Assembly: GCF_900101905.1 (NCBI RefSeq)
Contig: NZ_FNAJ01000012.1
Coordinates: forward strand, 1-64,000
Direction: 5' to 3'
From: Myxococcus virescens
Lineage (GTDB): Bacteria > Myxococcota > Myxococcia > Myxococcales > Myxococcaceae
Length of the DNA stretch: 64,000 nt
In this document: piece after piece, positions 16,464 through 25,204 of the stretch
Numbering within the stretch: position 1 is the stretch's first letter
How the letters are laid out: each line of letters opens with the position of its first letter
Notes under the pieces: generated by a model
Seen by the model: only the letters and a program-made list of their open reading frames with translations
The model's database searches: none
What the model was told of the DNA's origin: nothing
Program-made: the position numbers and the translations under genes

Positions 16464-17963
16464 CTAGAGAAGCCCTTGCGCAAGCTCAAGCGTTACGCCG
16501 ACCCAGGCCTCCCAAGGGTCGTTGTTGAGAGCGGCGCCCATCGGCGCTTCCGACTTTCGAGAATCCAGGTCTTCTCGCTTGTCTCGGATGGTCCGCACGC
16601 GAGGGGAGGGGCCGCTGAGGTCGAGCACGTGCCGCTCGACCCGGGAGGCGCCGGGATGAGACATCTTCTCGACTCGACTGCTTGCGTCGAGCAGCACCAG
16701 GTCCACCCGCGCGCGCTTCGCACGCGCTTCCGCATCCGCCAGGACGTCGTCGAGCGTGGCGGCGGTGACGACCTCCGCCGTGCCTCGGGCGCGCCACTCG
16801 CGCAGCAGCAGCTCGCAGAGGCCGCGTTCAGCCTCCAGGGGCGCCGAGCCGTCATGGGCGTGCAGGAAGACGGCGCGAAAGTGGAGTTCCTCGCTGCCCA
16901 GCCAGAGGGAGAGCCGCCGCACGAGGCAGAGCAGCAGGCCCAGCGACACCACGACGCGCTGCCAGCGGACCCCCGCGTCCTTCACGCGCGCATCCACGAG
17001 GTCCGGCGGCAGGACGAAGGTGATGACGCGCCGGCGGCGAACGGAGATGCTCTCGTCGCGCGTGTAGTAGAGGAGTTCGCCCTCCACATAGCGCACGTCG
17101 AAGAGGTCGAGGTTGGGTTCGTCCTCCATGTAGACCAGCTCGGAGGTGACGAGGTTCTCCAGGCTGCCCACGTTGGACACGGAGGAGAATCCACCTTGTG
17201 GGAAGGCGGCCTCGTCCTCCAACGCCATGGGGAGCGGTGCGGTGCTCACCGGGCGGGCGCGGAGCTTGGGCGGCAGGGTTCGCGACAGGGCCTCCGCCGC
17301 CTCCACGGCTTGCTCCAGGGCCATCCGCTGCGCCTTGCCCTGGAGGTGTTCCAGGTTCTCCAGCGTGAAGGACTCCGCGTCGCCGAGCAGGGCATGGGCA
17401 CGCCGGGCCGCGCTCGCCATGGCTTCGTAGCCTTCAGTGAGCCGGTCCAGCGCGGTGCTGGTTCCTGACTCGCGCAGGGCTGTGTAGCCCGCCTGGAGCA
17501 ACTCCGAGGGTGGACGCTCCAGGACGCGCCGGGCCAGGGCGGGGCTCACCGGGCTTCCCGCGGTGAAGCCCATGCGGGTCAGGACGCGCGCGACGAGGAA
17601 GGCGACGCCTCGCGGCCGGAGCGTCTCGGGCAACCGTGCGAGGGCGGCGGAGACCGCCTCCAGATGGGGCTCCGCGGCCAGGCGTGCCAGTACGTGGTCG
17701 TCATACGCGCGCACCGCCGCGCGCAGCCGAGGCTGGGTATCGGGAACGGGCGCGGAGGGCGCGAGCGGAACCCCCGCGACGAGCCGGCCGAGGTCCGCGA
17801 TGAACGCGGGTGGGGGCAGGGCAGGCGACTCCGCGAGCGTGGCGAGGAGCCACGGCACGGCCGAGGTCAACGCGTCGGCCGTGAGGTCCTCGTGCCGAAT
17901 CAGGCACAGCCCCGCGCACAGCCAGCGCTCCGTGTCCTGAGGGCTTCTCAGCTCCGTGCTCAT
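16464..17963 (-). CDS. Degenerate vWA-domain protein of an FtsH ternary system
   Basis: The 499-residue protein is last in the eight-gene operon, 7 nt after the MoxR gene. The N-terminal about 260 residues are helical and unrecognised. The C-terminal part looks like a von Willebrand A domain: RRRRVITFVLPPDLVDARVK as strand 1, RWQRVVVSLGLLLCLVRRL as helix 1, LHFRAVFLHAHDG as strand 2, then helices and ARVDLVLLDASSRV. The metal-site (MIDAS) DxSxS expected after strand 1 is missing (PPDLVD instead), so metal-dependent binding is probably lost. vWA proteins paired with MoxR ATPases act as substrate adaptors or metal-loading co-chaperones. In FtsH-vWA-MoxR systems this partner is proposed to link MoxR to the protease or effector. 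Confidence 0.6.
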   Translation of the reverse strand: MSTELRSPQDTERWLCAGLCLIRHEDLTADALTSAVPWLLATLAESPALPPPAFIADLGRLVAGVPLAPSAPVPDTQPRLRAAVRAYDDHVLARLAAEPHLEAVSAALARLPETLRPRGVAFLVARVLTRMGFTAGSPVSPALARRVLERPPSELLQAGYTALRESGTSTALDRLTEGYEAMASAARRAHALLGDAESFTLENLEHLQGKAQRMALEQAVEAAEALSRTLPPKLRARPVSTAPLPMALEDEAAFPQGGFSSVSNVGSLENLVTSELVYMEDEPNLDLFDVRYVEGELLYYTRDESISVRRRRVITFVLPPDLVDARVKDAGVRWQRVVVSLGLLLCLVRRLSLWLGSEELHFRAVFLHAHDGSAPLEAERGLCELLLREWRARGTAEVVTAATLDDVLADAEARAKRARVDLVLLDASSRVEKMSHPGASRVERHVLDLSGPSPRVRTIRDKREDLDSRKSEAPMGAALNNDPWEAWVGVTLELAQGLL

Positions 17964-17970
17964 CCGCGAC

Positions 17971-18993
17971 TCACGAGAGGCCCAGCAGCCGGGGCACCTT
18001 CTCCTCCAGCAGGTCGATTTCTTCCCGCGTCTCGCCCAGGTACGAGAGGAGCTGGAGGTCCTGCCGCTCCACCGCGCCGCCGTGGAAGATCCACGCCCGC
18101 GTCCGCAGCAGGCGGTAGAGCTTCACCAGCTTGCGGTCGCTGATGAACACGCCGTCCTCGCGCGTCAGCGTCTGCACCACGCGGCGGAATTCGCGCAGCA
18201 AGTCATCGCGGAAGAACAGGTCGCGGTCGCGCAGCTCCCGGCCATCCGGGCCCGTCTCGCGCTTGCCCATCATCAGCGTCAGGTAACGGTGGGCCTTGAG
18301 CACGTCGTCCAGCGTGGCGTGCCCTTCCGCCCAGGGTTTCTGGTTCATCTCCCGGTGCGTCTGCGAATCCAGGCCGGAGTCCAGCAGCTCCAGGAAGTAG
18401 CGGTCCTGCACCGGACGGCACGCGGCCTTGAGGCAGAAGCGGTCCTTGAGCGCGCCCAGCTCGGCGTGCTCGGGCAGCTCGTTGGTGGCGGCGAAGAGCA
18501 CCTTCAGCTTCACCGGCTGCGGCGCGCCGTCCTGGTAGAACTTGCGCTCGTTGATGACGGTGAGCAGCGCGTTGAGGATGGCGGAGCTGGCCTTGAAGAC
18601 CTCGTCGAGGAAGACGAGCCGGGCCGTGGGCAGCTTGCCGCCCTCGCGCCGGATGTAGCGGCCCTGGCGCAGCAGGTTGATGTCGATGGGGCCCAGCACC
18701 TCCGACGGCTCGGTGAAGCGCGTCAGGAGGTACTCGAAATAATCCTCGTTGGGGATGCGCAGCGCGTCCCGGAACTTGAGGACCAGGTCCGACTTGGCCG
18801 TGCCCGGTGGGCCCACCAGCAGCAGCGGCTCCTGCGCCACCGCCGCCACCGTCATCAGGTCCACCAGGGTCTGCTTGCCCACGAAGTGACGGCCCAGCGC
18901 CAGGCGGAAGCGGTTGAGGCGCTCGCGAAGGCCGTGGGCCTCGCTCGAGAGCGCGTCGAACGTCAGCTCGGAGATGGCGGGAAGACTGCTCAT
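17971..18993 (-). CDS. MoxR-family AAA+ ATPase
   Basis: This 340-residue protein has Walker A GPPGTAKS at 61-68, Walker B ARLVFLDEVFKAS at about 124-136, sensor-1 LFAATNELPEH, and a helical lid. The arrangement is that of the MoxR/RavA clade of AAA+ remodelling ATPases. The N-terminal VGKQTLVDLMTVAAVAQEPLLLVG is typical. It forms hexamers that act with vWA partners on protein targets; the vWA-like gene follows 7 nt downstream. Its start overlaps the stop of the 1090-residue upstream gene (ATGA), so it is translationally coupled to the whole operon. With a soluble FtsH in the same operon it fits the predicted FtsH ternary conflict systems. Confidence 0.9.
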   Translation of the reverse strand: MSSLPAISELTFDALSSEAHGLRERLNRFRLALGRHFVGKQTLVDLMTVAAVAQEPLLLVGPPGTAKSDLVLKFRDALRIPNEDYFEYLLTRFTEPSEVLGPIDINLLRQGRYIRREGGKLPTARLVFLDEVFKASSAILNALLTVINERKFYQDGAPQPVKLKVLFAATNELPEHAELGALKDRFCLKAACRPVQDRYFLELLDSGLDSQTHREMNQKPWAEGHATLDDVLKAHRYLTLMMGKRETGPDGRELRDRDLFFRDDLLREFRRVVQTLTREDGVFISDRKLVKLYRLLRTRAWIFHGGAVERQDLQLLSYLGETREEIDLLEEKVPRLLGLS

Positions 18994-21900
18994 GTGCGCT
19001 CCTCCAGCTCCCGATGGATGCGCCGTCGCACCAGGAATTCGTCTTCGTCGAGCCAGCTTCGCGCACGCGCTCCGGTGCCTTGCGCCACCTCCACGTGGCC
19101 CTGCACCAGCGCGTCCGCCAGCTCCACCACGGAGAGGCAGAAGTGGCTGTTGGTGTTGTAGCTGTCCGTGATGATGGGCAGCCCTTCCGAGATGCGCGCC
19201 AGCCCCGGAAGCGCCAGCTCCACGGGGGCATGTGCCAGGGCGCTCGCGAGGCTGCGCATCAGCGCCAGCCGCTCAGGGAGTCCGCCCTTCGCAGCGCCCA
19301 GTGACTCGAAGGCGGCGTCGAACACGTCGACGGCCTCGGCCGTGCGCCCCTGCATGGACAGGCCCGCCGCCACGCCGAGCCGCGCCGTCAGCGGTGTCTT
19401 GGGCCCCGTCAGGCGTTCTTGCGCCGCGTCCACCAGCTCGGCGGCTTCGCGAGACAGGCCGACCCGGCGCAGGCCGCGCAGGCTCACACCCAGGATGCCC
19501 TGACCCCAGGCGGGCGACGTGGGGGCCAGCGCCGTGAGCACCTTGCGCAGCCGCGCCGCCAACGTCATCGCGTGGTCCGCGCGGCCGAAGAGGGCCGCCA
19601 GCGTCAGGGCATCCCCCAGCATCACGGCCTGGGCTTCACCGGGAAGCGCCTCCATCGATGAGACGAGCCGGTTCAGGAGTGGAAGCGCACGCGCCGGCGC
19701 GACGCGAGGCAGCGTGTCCAGCAGTCCTCCGATGAGCCGCTGCCGTTCCTCGGCGGGCAGCGTCGCATCGGTGGCCCGGCCCGTCAGGGCCTCCACCTGC
19801 GCCGCCACCTGCGCCGGGTCCTTCAAGTCGCGAAGGGCGGCGAACTCCTCTCCGCGCAAGTCCCTCGCGCCGCGCCCGAAGGCCCTCGCGGGGTCGAGCC
19901 GCTCGCTGGGCTCCAACAGCGCCGACGCCTGCCGCAGCCGATCCACTTTGTACCGCTGGAAGGTCCCCAGGGCATTCAGCTCGGCGGCGATGTCGGACGG
20001 CAGCGGTGTCTCGGGCGGCTGGCCTTCCAGGGCCTGGGCCACGCGCGCGCCGTACGCTCGGGAAAGGAAGCCGTGGATGGCTTCCTTCGCATCGACTGCC
20101 TCCACCGCCGCGGACGCCAGGGTGCGGGCACGGTCTGCCTGCCCGAGCCGCGCGAGTCCCACGGCGAAGACATAGCGGACATAGGCCAGCGTGAGGGCAG
20201 GCGCCGCTTCGATGGACGAGCGGCGACGGGGCGTGTGCTCGAACCGCTCCAGCAGGGCCTCGAGCTGCGCCAGCACCCGGGGCGCATGGGCCGAATCGGT
20301 GCCACCTCGCAGGAAGCGCGGCACGTCTCTCGCGAGGGAAAGGCCTCGCTGAAGCATCTCCAGCAGCCGGTCGCCCGCTCTCGCAAGTCCGAGCGCATCG
20401 CCACCCGCCAGCGTGTCGAGCGCCGTCCGCGTGAGCCAGAGCGCCCGGACGTCGAGCTCCGCGTCGTGCCTGTCCAACCACCGCTGAAGTGCCGCCACGT
20501 CGACAGGCGCGGGCGCACCTGGGACGCACACCGCGCGCACCAGGCTGCTGGCGACGCCGCGCACGTCATCGCCCGTGGGCGCGGGGGACGCCATCCGTTC
20601 GGCGGGGGTGGCGCCTCCTTCGTTTTCTGAATCGGACCAGCGCCGTGCTAGCTCGGTGGCCTCGGTGTCGGACGCGGACCACAGCGCGCGTGTCCAGCAC
20701 AGGCTCGCGTCGCGCTTGCGGCCCAGCCGCCCGTTCAGCTCCGCCATGCGCGTCCAGAGCTCCTGCCGCTGCGGCGAATCGGCGGGCACCTCCAGGGCCA
20801 GGAAGGACTTCTCGAGCGAACTCAGCTCCTCTTCCACCGCGCTGGATTGCGCGGGCGTGAGCGGCGCCAGGCGGACCCCGGTGGGCACGGGTTGGGCGAC
20901 GCGGACCGCAACGATGGGGGGCGGGCTCGCTGGTGTCACGGGGGGCGCCGGCACTTCACGGCGGCTACGGCGCGTGCCTCGCGGGCTCCGGTCGTCCTCT
21001 TCGTCCGATTGCATCGTGCGGGCCGCGCTCTGCCACTCACCCTCCGCGGCCTCGAAGGCGGCGAAGTCGAAGCTGGCGCTCCGGACCCACGGCATGAGTG
21101 CGTCGGCGTCGGCATCCACGACGTAGTCCACCCACGTGTCGAGCGGCTGGAACGCGGATTCCGGCAGCCGTTCCGCGCGGAAGCCTCCACCCCCGGTGGG
21201 GTGGAGCCACGTCACGGTGTCGGCCTGGGGCACGAGCAGCGCGCGCAGGCGGTCCCTTCGCACGGGGGGCTCCAGCAGTCCGTCACACGGCAGGTAGAGG
21301 TCCGCGAGCTGAGGCAGCGGCGCGTACGCCATGCCCGACAGGCCCAACTCCGGGGGGCGCTCCCGGCCCGCTCGGGCACGGAGCACGATGCACGGCGCCT
21401 CCGGTGGCCCCGTGACAGCGAAGCGAAGCTGCGCGAGCAGCGGCTCCGGCACCGTGTGGACCAGGGACTCCACCTGGGCGAGCGCATCCTCTCGCAGCAC
21501 CCACAGGCTCGCGGGTTCCGTACGTGCGGCTCGCGTGAGGCGCAGCGGCACCGTCAGCCGGCCCGGGGTGGGCGCGGGCGTCCAGTCCTCGCCCGGGGCT
21601 GGGAGCCGCAGGTCGGTGTGTTGGTACAGGTCCGTCCACGGGCCGTCCGGCGCGGTCAGCCAGGGGCCTTCGCCGCGGACGAGCAGCAACGTCCCCGCGG
21701 GCGCTTGCAGCGTGCGCGCGAGTGGATGCGTGTAGCCCACCTCGACCCAGACGGAGTGTTGCCCTGGGACAGCGGGAACGAAGGCACGCAGCGGACCCGA
21801 GGCGTCCAGCGCGCTGGTGAGGGTGAAGTAGGGCGGCGCCATCGCGCGCAGCAAGGCGCGCTGTCCGCTTCCCCCCGAGGCTTGGGCGAAGCACACCTCC

Positions 21901-22262
21901 TGCCGGTCGCACCCCAGGCGCAGCATCTCGCCCGCCAAGGGGAGGAGTGCATCGGCGCTCGGGGGTAGGAACAGCACCGGGCCGGTCGGTGCGCTCTCCA
22001 GCGGCACGCGCCGCGCCGTCACCAGCTCCGCCCAGCAGAGGACTGGCGTGGCCTCCTTCGCGCGGCTCCGCGTCACGTGCACGCCGAGGGACGCGAGGCG
22101 CGCGAGCACCTCCTTCGCGGGCATCACCTCCGGCAGGACGTGAAGCGCGCCGTCGGGCGTCCGATGATAGCGGGCGGGTGCGGCCTGGACTTCGGCGGGG
22201 ACGAGTCCGGAGGTCAGCGCCAGGTGGAGCGCCTCCTCACTGGTGAAGACGAGCATGGACAT
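18990..22262 (-). CDS. Large FtsH-ternary-system protein of unknown function
   Basis: The 1090-residue protein is the largest in the operon. It starts at ATG 22262, whose last base is shared with the stop codon of the preceding small gene. Residues 1 to about 420 are beta-rich with no recognised fold (ends near WVDYVVDADADALMPWVRSASFDFAAF). A charged, proline-rich linker (SDEEDDRSPRGTRRSRREVPAPPVTPASPPP) spans about 430-465. Residues about 490-1090 are alanine/leucine-rich helices in TPR-like pairs, suggesting an elongated scaffold. It has no signal peptide or membrane segment. Its place between a small peptide and MoxR matches a system-specific component of FtsH ternary systems, probably a sensor or platform. 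The function is inferred from context only. Confidence 0.55.
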   Translation of the reverse strand: MSMLVFTSEEALHLALTSGLVPAEVQAAPARYHRTPDGALHVLPEVMPAKEVLARLASLGVHVTRSRAKEATPVLCWAELVTARRVPLESAPTGPVLFLPPSADALLPLAGEMLRLGCDRQEVCFAQASGGSGQRALLRAMAPPYFTLTSALDASGPLRAFVPAVPGQHSVWVEVGYTHPLARTLQAPAGTLLLVRGEGPWLTAPDGPWTDLYQHTDLRLPAPGEDWTPAPTPGRLTVPLRLTRAARTEPASLWVLREDALAQVESLVHTVPEPLLAQLRFAVTGPPEAPCIVLRARAGRERPPELGLSGMAYAPLPQLADLYLPCDGLLEPPVRRDRLRALLVPQADTVTWLHPTGGGGFRAERLPESAFQPLDTWVDYVVDADADALMPWVRSASFDFAAFEAAEGEWQSAARTMQSDEEDDRSPRGTRRSRREVPAPPVTPASPPPIVAVRVAQPVPTGVRLAPLTPAQSSAVEEELSSLEKSFLALEVPADSPQRQELWTRMAELNGRLGRKRDASLCWTRALWSASDTEATELARRWSDSENEGGATPAERMASPAPTGDDVRGVASSLVRAVCVPGAPAPVDVAALQRWLDRHDAELDVRALWLTRTALDTLAGGDALGLARAGDRLLEMLQRGLSLARDVPRFLRGGTDSAHAPRVLAQLEALLERFEHTPRRRSSIEAAPALTLAYVRYVFAVGLARLGQADRARTLASAAVEAVDAKEAIHGFLSRAYGARVAQALEGQPPETPLPSDIAAELNALGTFQRYKVDRLRQASALLEPSERLDPARAFGRGARDLRGEEFAALRDLKDPAQVAAQVEALTGRATDATLPAEERQRLIGGLLDTLPRVAPARALPLLNRLVSSMEALPGEAQAVMLGDALTLAALFGRADHAMTLAARLRKVLTALAPTSPAWGQGILGVSLRGLRRVGLSREAAELVDAAQERLTGPKTPLTARLGVAAGLSMQGRTAEAVDVFDAAFESLGAAKGGLPERLALMRSLASALAHAPVELALPGLARISEGLPIITDSYNTNSHFCLSVVELADALVQGHVEVAQGTGARARSWLDEDEFLVRRRIHRELEERT

Positions 22263-22528
22263 CAGGCCTTCTGGCGGACCTTCTCGGAGGCGTCCTCGGC
22301 GGTGGAGGCGGGCTCGGTGGCCTTGCCCGACGGCGTGTCGCGCTGGACGATGACGCGGCCCAGTTCGGAGGCTTTCAGCGTGCCGCCCTGGATGAGCGAG
22401 TCCACGAGCCGCCGGTGCTCGTCCTCATGCTCCATGGGCAGCGCGTCCGCGTCGCTCTCGTACTGGATGATGACGTCCTTGCGGCCCGTCGCCGGGTCCA
22501 CCTGGAGGCGGAGGATGAGGCTAGCCAA
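22262..22528 (-). CDS. Small FtsH-ternary-system protein
   Basis: This 88-residue acidic protein (MASLILRLQVDPATGRKDVIIQYESDADALPMEHEDEHRRLVDSL...) overlaps the FtsH stop by 8 nt and the large gene by 1 nt. The first 50 residues predict two strands and a helix rich in Asp/Glu/His. The C-terminal about 25 residues (TEPASTAEDASEKVRQKA) look disordered. Small co-operonic peptides of this kind accompany FtsH ternary systems, and it could be a substrate, tag or regulator that FtsH or MoxR acts on (inference). No cysteine-rich core, signal peptide or membrane segment is seen. The tight overlaps with both neighbours make it a confident gene despite its size. Confidence 0.65.
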   Translation of the reverse strand: MASLILRLQVDPATGRKDVIIQYESDADALPMEHEDEHRRLVDSLIQGGTLKASELGRVIVQRDTPSGKATEPASTAEDASEKVRQKA

Positions 22529-24641
22529 GCGCGGGCTCCTTCTTCGGCGCCACGGGCGCGGGCACCAGATGGGTGAAGGCCTCGCGGTCCAACACCTTGC
22601 GTTCGATGAGCAAATCTCTCAGGGCCACGACCCGCTCCTTCTCGCGCTGGAGGATATCGCGGGCCCGGGCCCGTTGGACGGCCAGGACTTCCTGTATCGC
22701 GGCCTCCAGCGTGCTTCGCGTCGCGTCGGACAGGGCATGTCGGTCCCCCTGCCGTCCCGGTGCATCAAAGCGCCGCACGGGCACGCCGTCTCCGCCCATG
22801 CCCAGGTCCTCCACCAGCTCGCGCGCAATCTCCGTGGCGCGCTCCAGGTCGTGTGCGCTGCCTAGGGAGAGGTCATCCAGGAGCAGCGCCTCCGCCTCCC
22901 GGCCGCCGAAGAGCATGCAGATGCTGTCCAGCAGCTGGCCTCGCGTGACGACGTACCGGTGCGCCGGGTCCGCGTACTGCACGTGCCCCAGCGAGCCCGC
23001 CAGGTCACCCCGGATGCTGATGCGGTCGATGGCGGGCGCGTGCTCACAGAAGAGCGCGCACACCGCGTGCCCCGCCTCGTGTGTGGCCACGACGCGCTCC
23101 TCCATGGGCGTGAGCTCCGGCCGGTCCAGGAACTCCGTGAGGGCGCGCTCCACGTCCACCGCTTCGGTGGGGCCCTGGGCGCCTTCGCGCAACCGCCGAC
23201 GTGCGAGTGCCCGGCACAGGGCCTGGATGTGGTCGCCGGAGAAGCGCGTGCCGGTGCCTTCCACGCGGTCGCCCGTGCGCTTCACCGCGTAGTCCAGCGC
23301 GCGCTCTGTCATCTCCAGGCCCAGCTTCTGGTTGTAGATGGACAGGATGGCGCGCCGGTCCGAGCTGTTGGGATAGGGAATGCAGAGCTGGAACTCGAAG
23401 CGGCCCGGGCGCAGCAGCGCGGGGTCCAGGGACTCCACAGAGTTGGTGGTGCCCACCACGAAGACCAGCTCCTCCTTGCGGAAGCCGTCCATCTCCGTGA
23501 GGAGCTGGTTCACCATGGAGTGCTCCACGCCCGAGCCCGTGTACGTGCCACGCGCCGACGCGAAGGAGTCCAATTCGTCGAAGACGATGATGCTGGGCGC
23601 CGCCTGCCGCGCGCGGACGAAGATCTGCCGGAGGTTCTCCTCGCTCTCGCCCACCCAGCGGCTCTTGAGCTCGGGGCCGCTCACCACCTGGACCGCCGCG
23701 CCCAGCGACGAGGCCATGGCCTTGGCGAAGAGCGTCTTGCCGGTGCCGGGAGGGCCCCAGAAAATCATCCCGCGTGGCAACAGCGCCTCCACGCGCTTCA
23801 CCGCCTCCGGGTCGCTCAGCGTGTCCTTGTGCGACAGGACGTCCAGAATCTCCTGCTGGAGCCGTTGCTTCACCTTGGTGTAGCCGCCGATGTCCGCGTG
23901 CAGCTCCAGCTCCGGCACGCTGAGCGAACTGGTGAGCGTGGCCGAGCGCAGCTGCGCATACGCGGGCTTTGGGTTGGCGGGGTAGTCCTCACCGGTGATG
24001 GCGCCCAGCAGGCGACGCAGCCGCACGGCGTTGACGCCGGAGACGTGCTTGTAGAGCGCGTAGGGCTGCAGGCCCCTTCCGAACTTGCGGCACTCGCGCT
24101 GGGTGATGAGGTAGCGCAGCCGGTCGCGCCCCACGCCGAGGATGCTCTCCTTGTGGGGGAAGAGGTTCTCGATGACGCGCGGCACGGCGAAGGACGGGTC
24201 CTTGAACCCGACCCAGACCATCTCCGGGTTTTCGTACAGCAGGGGGATGACCTCGCGTGCCTCGCTGGTGAGCCCGCCGTTGCTGGTGGTGAGCAGGTCC
24301 AGGTGGGGCAGCACGACGATGCGCTCGCGCACCGCGCCACGCACCGCGTCCCGGAGCTGCGCGATGAGCGTGGCCATCATGCTGGGCGCGGGCATGCCCG
24401 GTGGAGGCTCCTGCGCGGTGCGGCCGTCCAGGTAGAGGAACTGCTTGCCGTCCTTCTTCAGCCTGTCTCGCAGGCACTTGTAGAAGTAGGGCGTCAGCTC
24501 CTTGTCCGCCTCCACCATGACGGGCAGCCCGCGCAGCAGCGCCTCGCAGACGCGGTTCAGCTCGGCGGGGTAGGCGGCCTCGACGGCGGCGAAGGGCGAC
24601 AGCTCCGTGGGCAGTGACTCCTCGGGGATGCGCTGACTCAT
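22521..24641 (-). CDS. Soluble FtsH-like AAA+ metalloprotease
   Basis: The start is ATG 24641 (MSQRIPEESLPTEL), giving 706 residues and overlapping the upstream gene by ATGA. Residues about 35-190 look like a degenerate AAA domain (IVVLPHLDLLTTSNGG as a Walker-B-like strand, no P-loop). An active AAA+ follows: Walker A GPPGTGKT at 296-303, Walker B IIVFDE at 351-356, and an SRH ending in RPGRF. The M41 zinc protease domain has HEAGH at 521-525 and the third ligand Asp598 in SAHDLERAT. Classical FtsH has two N-terminal membrane helices; none is visible here, so this protease is cytosolic. It is the catalytic core of the FtsH-vWA-MoxR system and probably degrades or activates a target on a stress or invasion signal. 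Confidence 0.88.
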   Translation of the reverse strand: MSQRIPEESLPTELSPFAAVEAAYPAELNRVCEALLRGLPVMVEADKELTPYFYKCLRDRLKKDGKQFLYLDGRTAQEPPPGMPAPSMMATLIAQLRDAVRGAVRERIVVLPHLDLLTTSNGGLTSEAREVIPLLYENPEMVWVGFKDPSFAVPRVIENLFPHKESILGVGRDRLRYLITQRECRKFGRGLQPYALYKHVSGVNAVRLRRLLGAITGEDYPANPKPAYAQLRSATLTSSLSVPELELHADIGGYTKVKQRLQQEILDVLSHKDTLSDPEAVKRVEALLPRGMIFWGPPGTGKTLFAKAMASSLGAAVQVVSGPELKSRWVGESEENLRQIFVRARQAAPSIIVFDELDSFASARGTYTGSGVEHSMVNQLLTEMDGFRKEELVFVVGTTNSVESLDPALLRPGRFEFQLCIPYPNSSDRRAILSIYNQKLGLEMTERALDYAVKRTGDRVEGTGTRFSGDHIQALCRALARRRLREGAQGPTEAVDVERALTEFLDRPELTPMEERVVATHEAGHAVCALFCEHAPAIDRISIRGDLAGSLGHVQYADPAHRYVVTRGQLLDSICMLFGGREAEALLLDDLSLGSAHDLERATEIARELVEDLGMGGDGVPVRRFDAPGRQGDRHALSDATRSTLEAAIQEVLAVQRARARDILQREKERVVALRDLLIERKVLDREAFTHLVPAPVAPKKEPALG

Positions 24642-25204
24642 ACGCGCACCTTGATGGTGAGTGAGCCCGTCGCCGCGTCCTCGTGGACCTCCTCGATGGT
24701 GCCGAGCTGCCCGGCGCGCACCTTGAGCGCCTCCGCTGTCACCTTGTTGGAGATGGAGTCCAGCTCCGACTTGAGGTCTTTCAGCCGGCCTTCGAGCTTC
24801 TGGGTGACCTGCTGCCGCAGCTTGTCCGTGGCGACGTCCGCCGCGTCCTCGAGCCGCGCGCGCGCCAGGTCCTGGGCCCGCAGCTTCGCCTGCTCCACCT
24901 CGTGAGGGCTCTCCACAGCCAGCTCGCCGCGCGCCTTCAGCTCCACCTCCTGCTCGCCGCTGAGGGTGACGCTGACGTCCCCGGTGGTGACGTCGATGGC
25001 GATGCGGACACCATCCGCCTCGGTGCGCAGGGCCACGTCGCCCACTTGCGTGAAGCCTCGGTTCGCCAGCTCGGCCGCGAGCAGCCCGGCCAGCTCCTCG
25101 CGCGACAGGAGGGGGAGCAATTCCAGCTTGGAGCAGAGGCCGTCCTCGGCCTGGACCACGCGGTTGAGGGACTCGGAGACGGAGACTCGGTAGGCGCGGC
25201 TCAT
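24638..25204 (-). CDS. FtsH-ternary-system accessory protein (188 aa)
   Basis: This 188-residue protein overlaps its neighbours on both sides by 4 nt. It starts MSRAYRVSVSESLNRVVQAEDGLCSKLEL, then has an alternating beta pattern (DGVRIAIDVTTGDVSVTLSGEQEVELKARG), a long charged helix at about 100-165 (EQAKLRAQDLARARLEDAADVATDKLRQQ...) likely to form a coiled coil, and a short C-terminal strand (GSLTIKVRV). No catalytic motif was recognised. The position directly upstream of FtsH, with tight coupling, suggests an adaptor or substrate presented to the protease. It corresponds to one of the unnamed 'X' components of FtsH ternary systems, but which one could not be settled without a profile search. 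Confidence 0.6.
   Translation of the reverse strand: MSRAYRVSVSESLNRVVQAEDGLCSKLELLPLLSREELAGLLAAELANRGFTQVGDVALRTEADGVRIAIDVTTGDVSVTLSGEQEVELKARGELAVESPHEVEQAKLRAQDLARARLEDAADVATDKLRQQVTQKLEGRLKDLKSELDSISNKVTAEALKVRAGQLGTIEEVHEDAATGSLTIKVRV

Noticed and set aside
18203..19231. 342-residue minus-strand frame overlapping MoxR
   Set aside because: It lies in another frame over the intact MoxR gene and is Arg/Gly/Pro-rich, so it is a G+C shadow.
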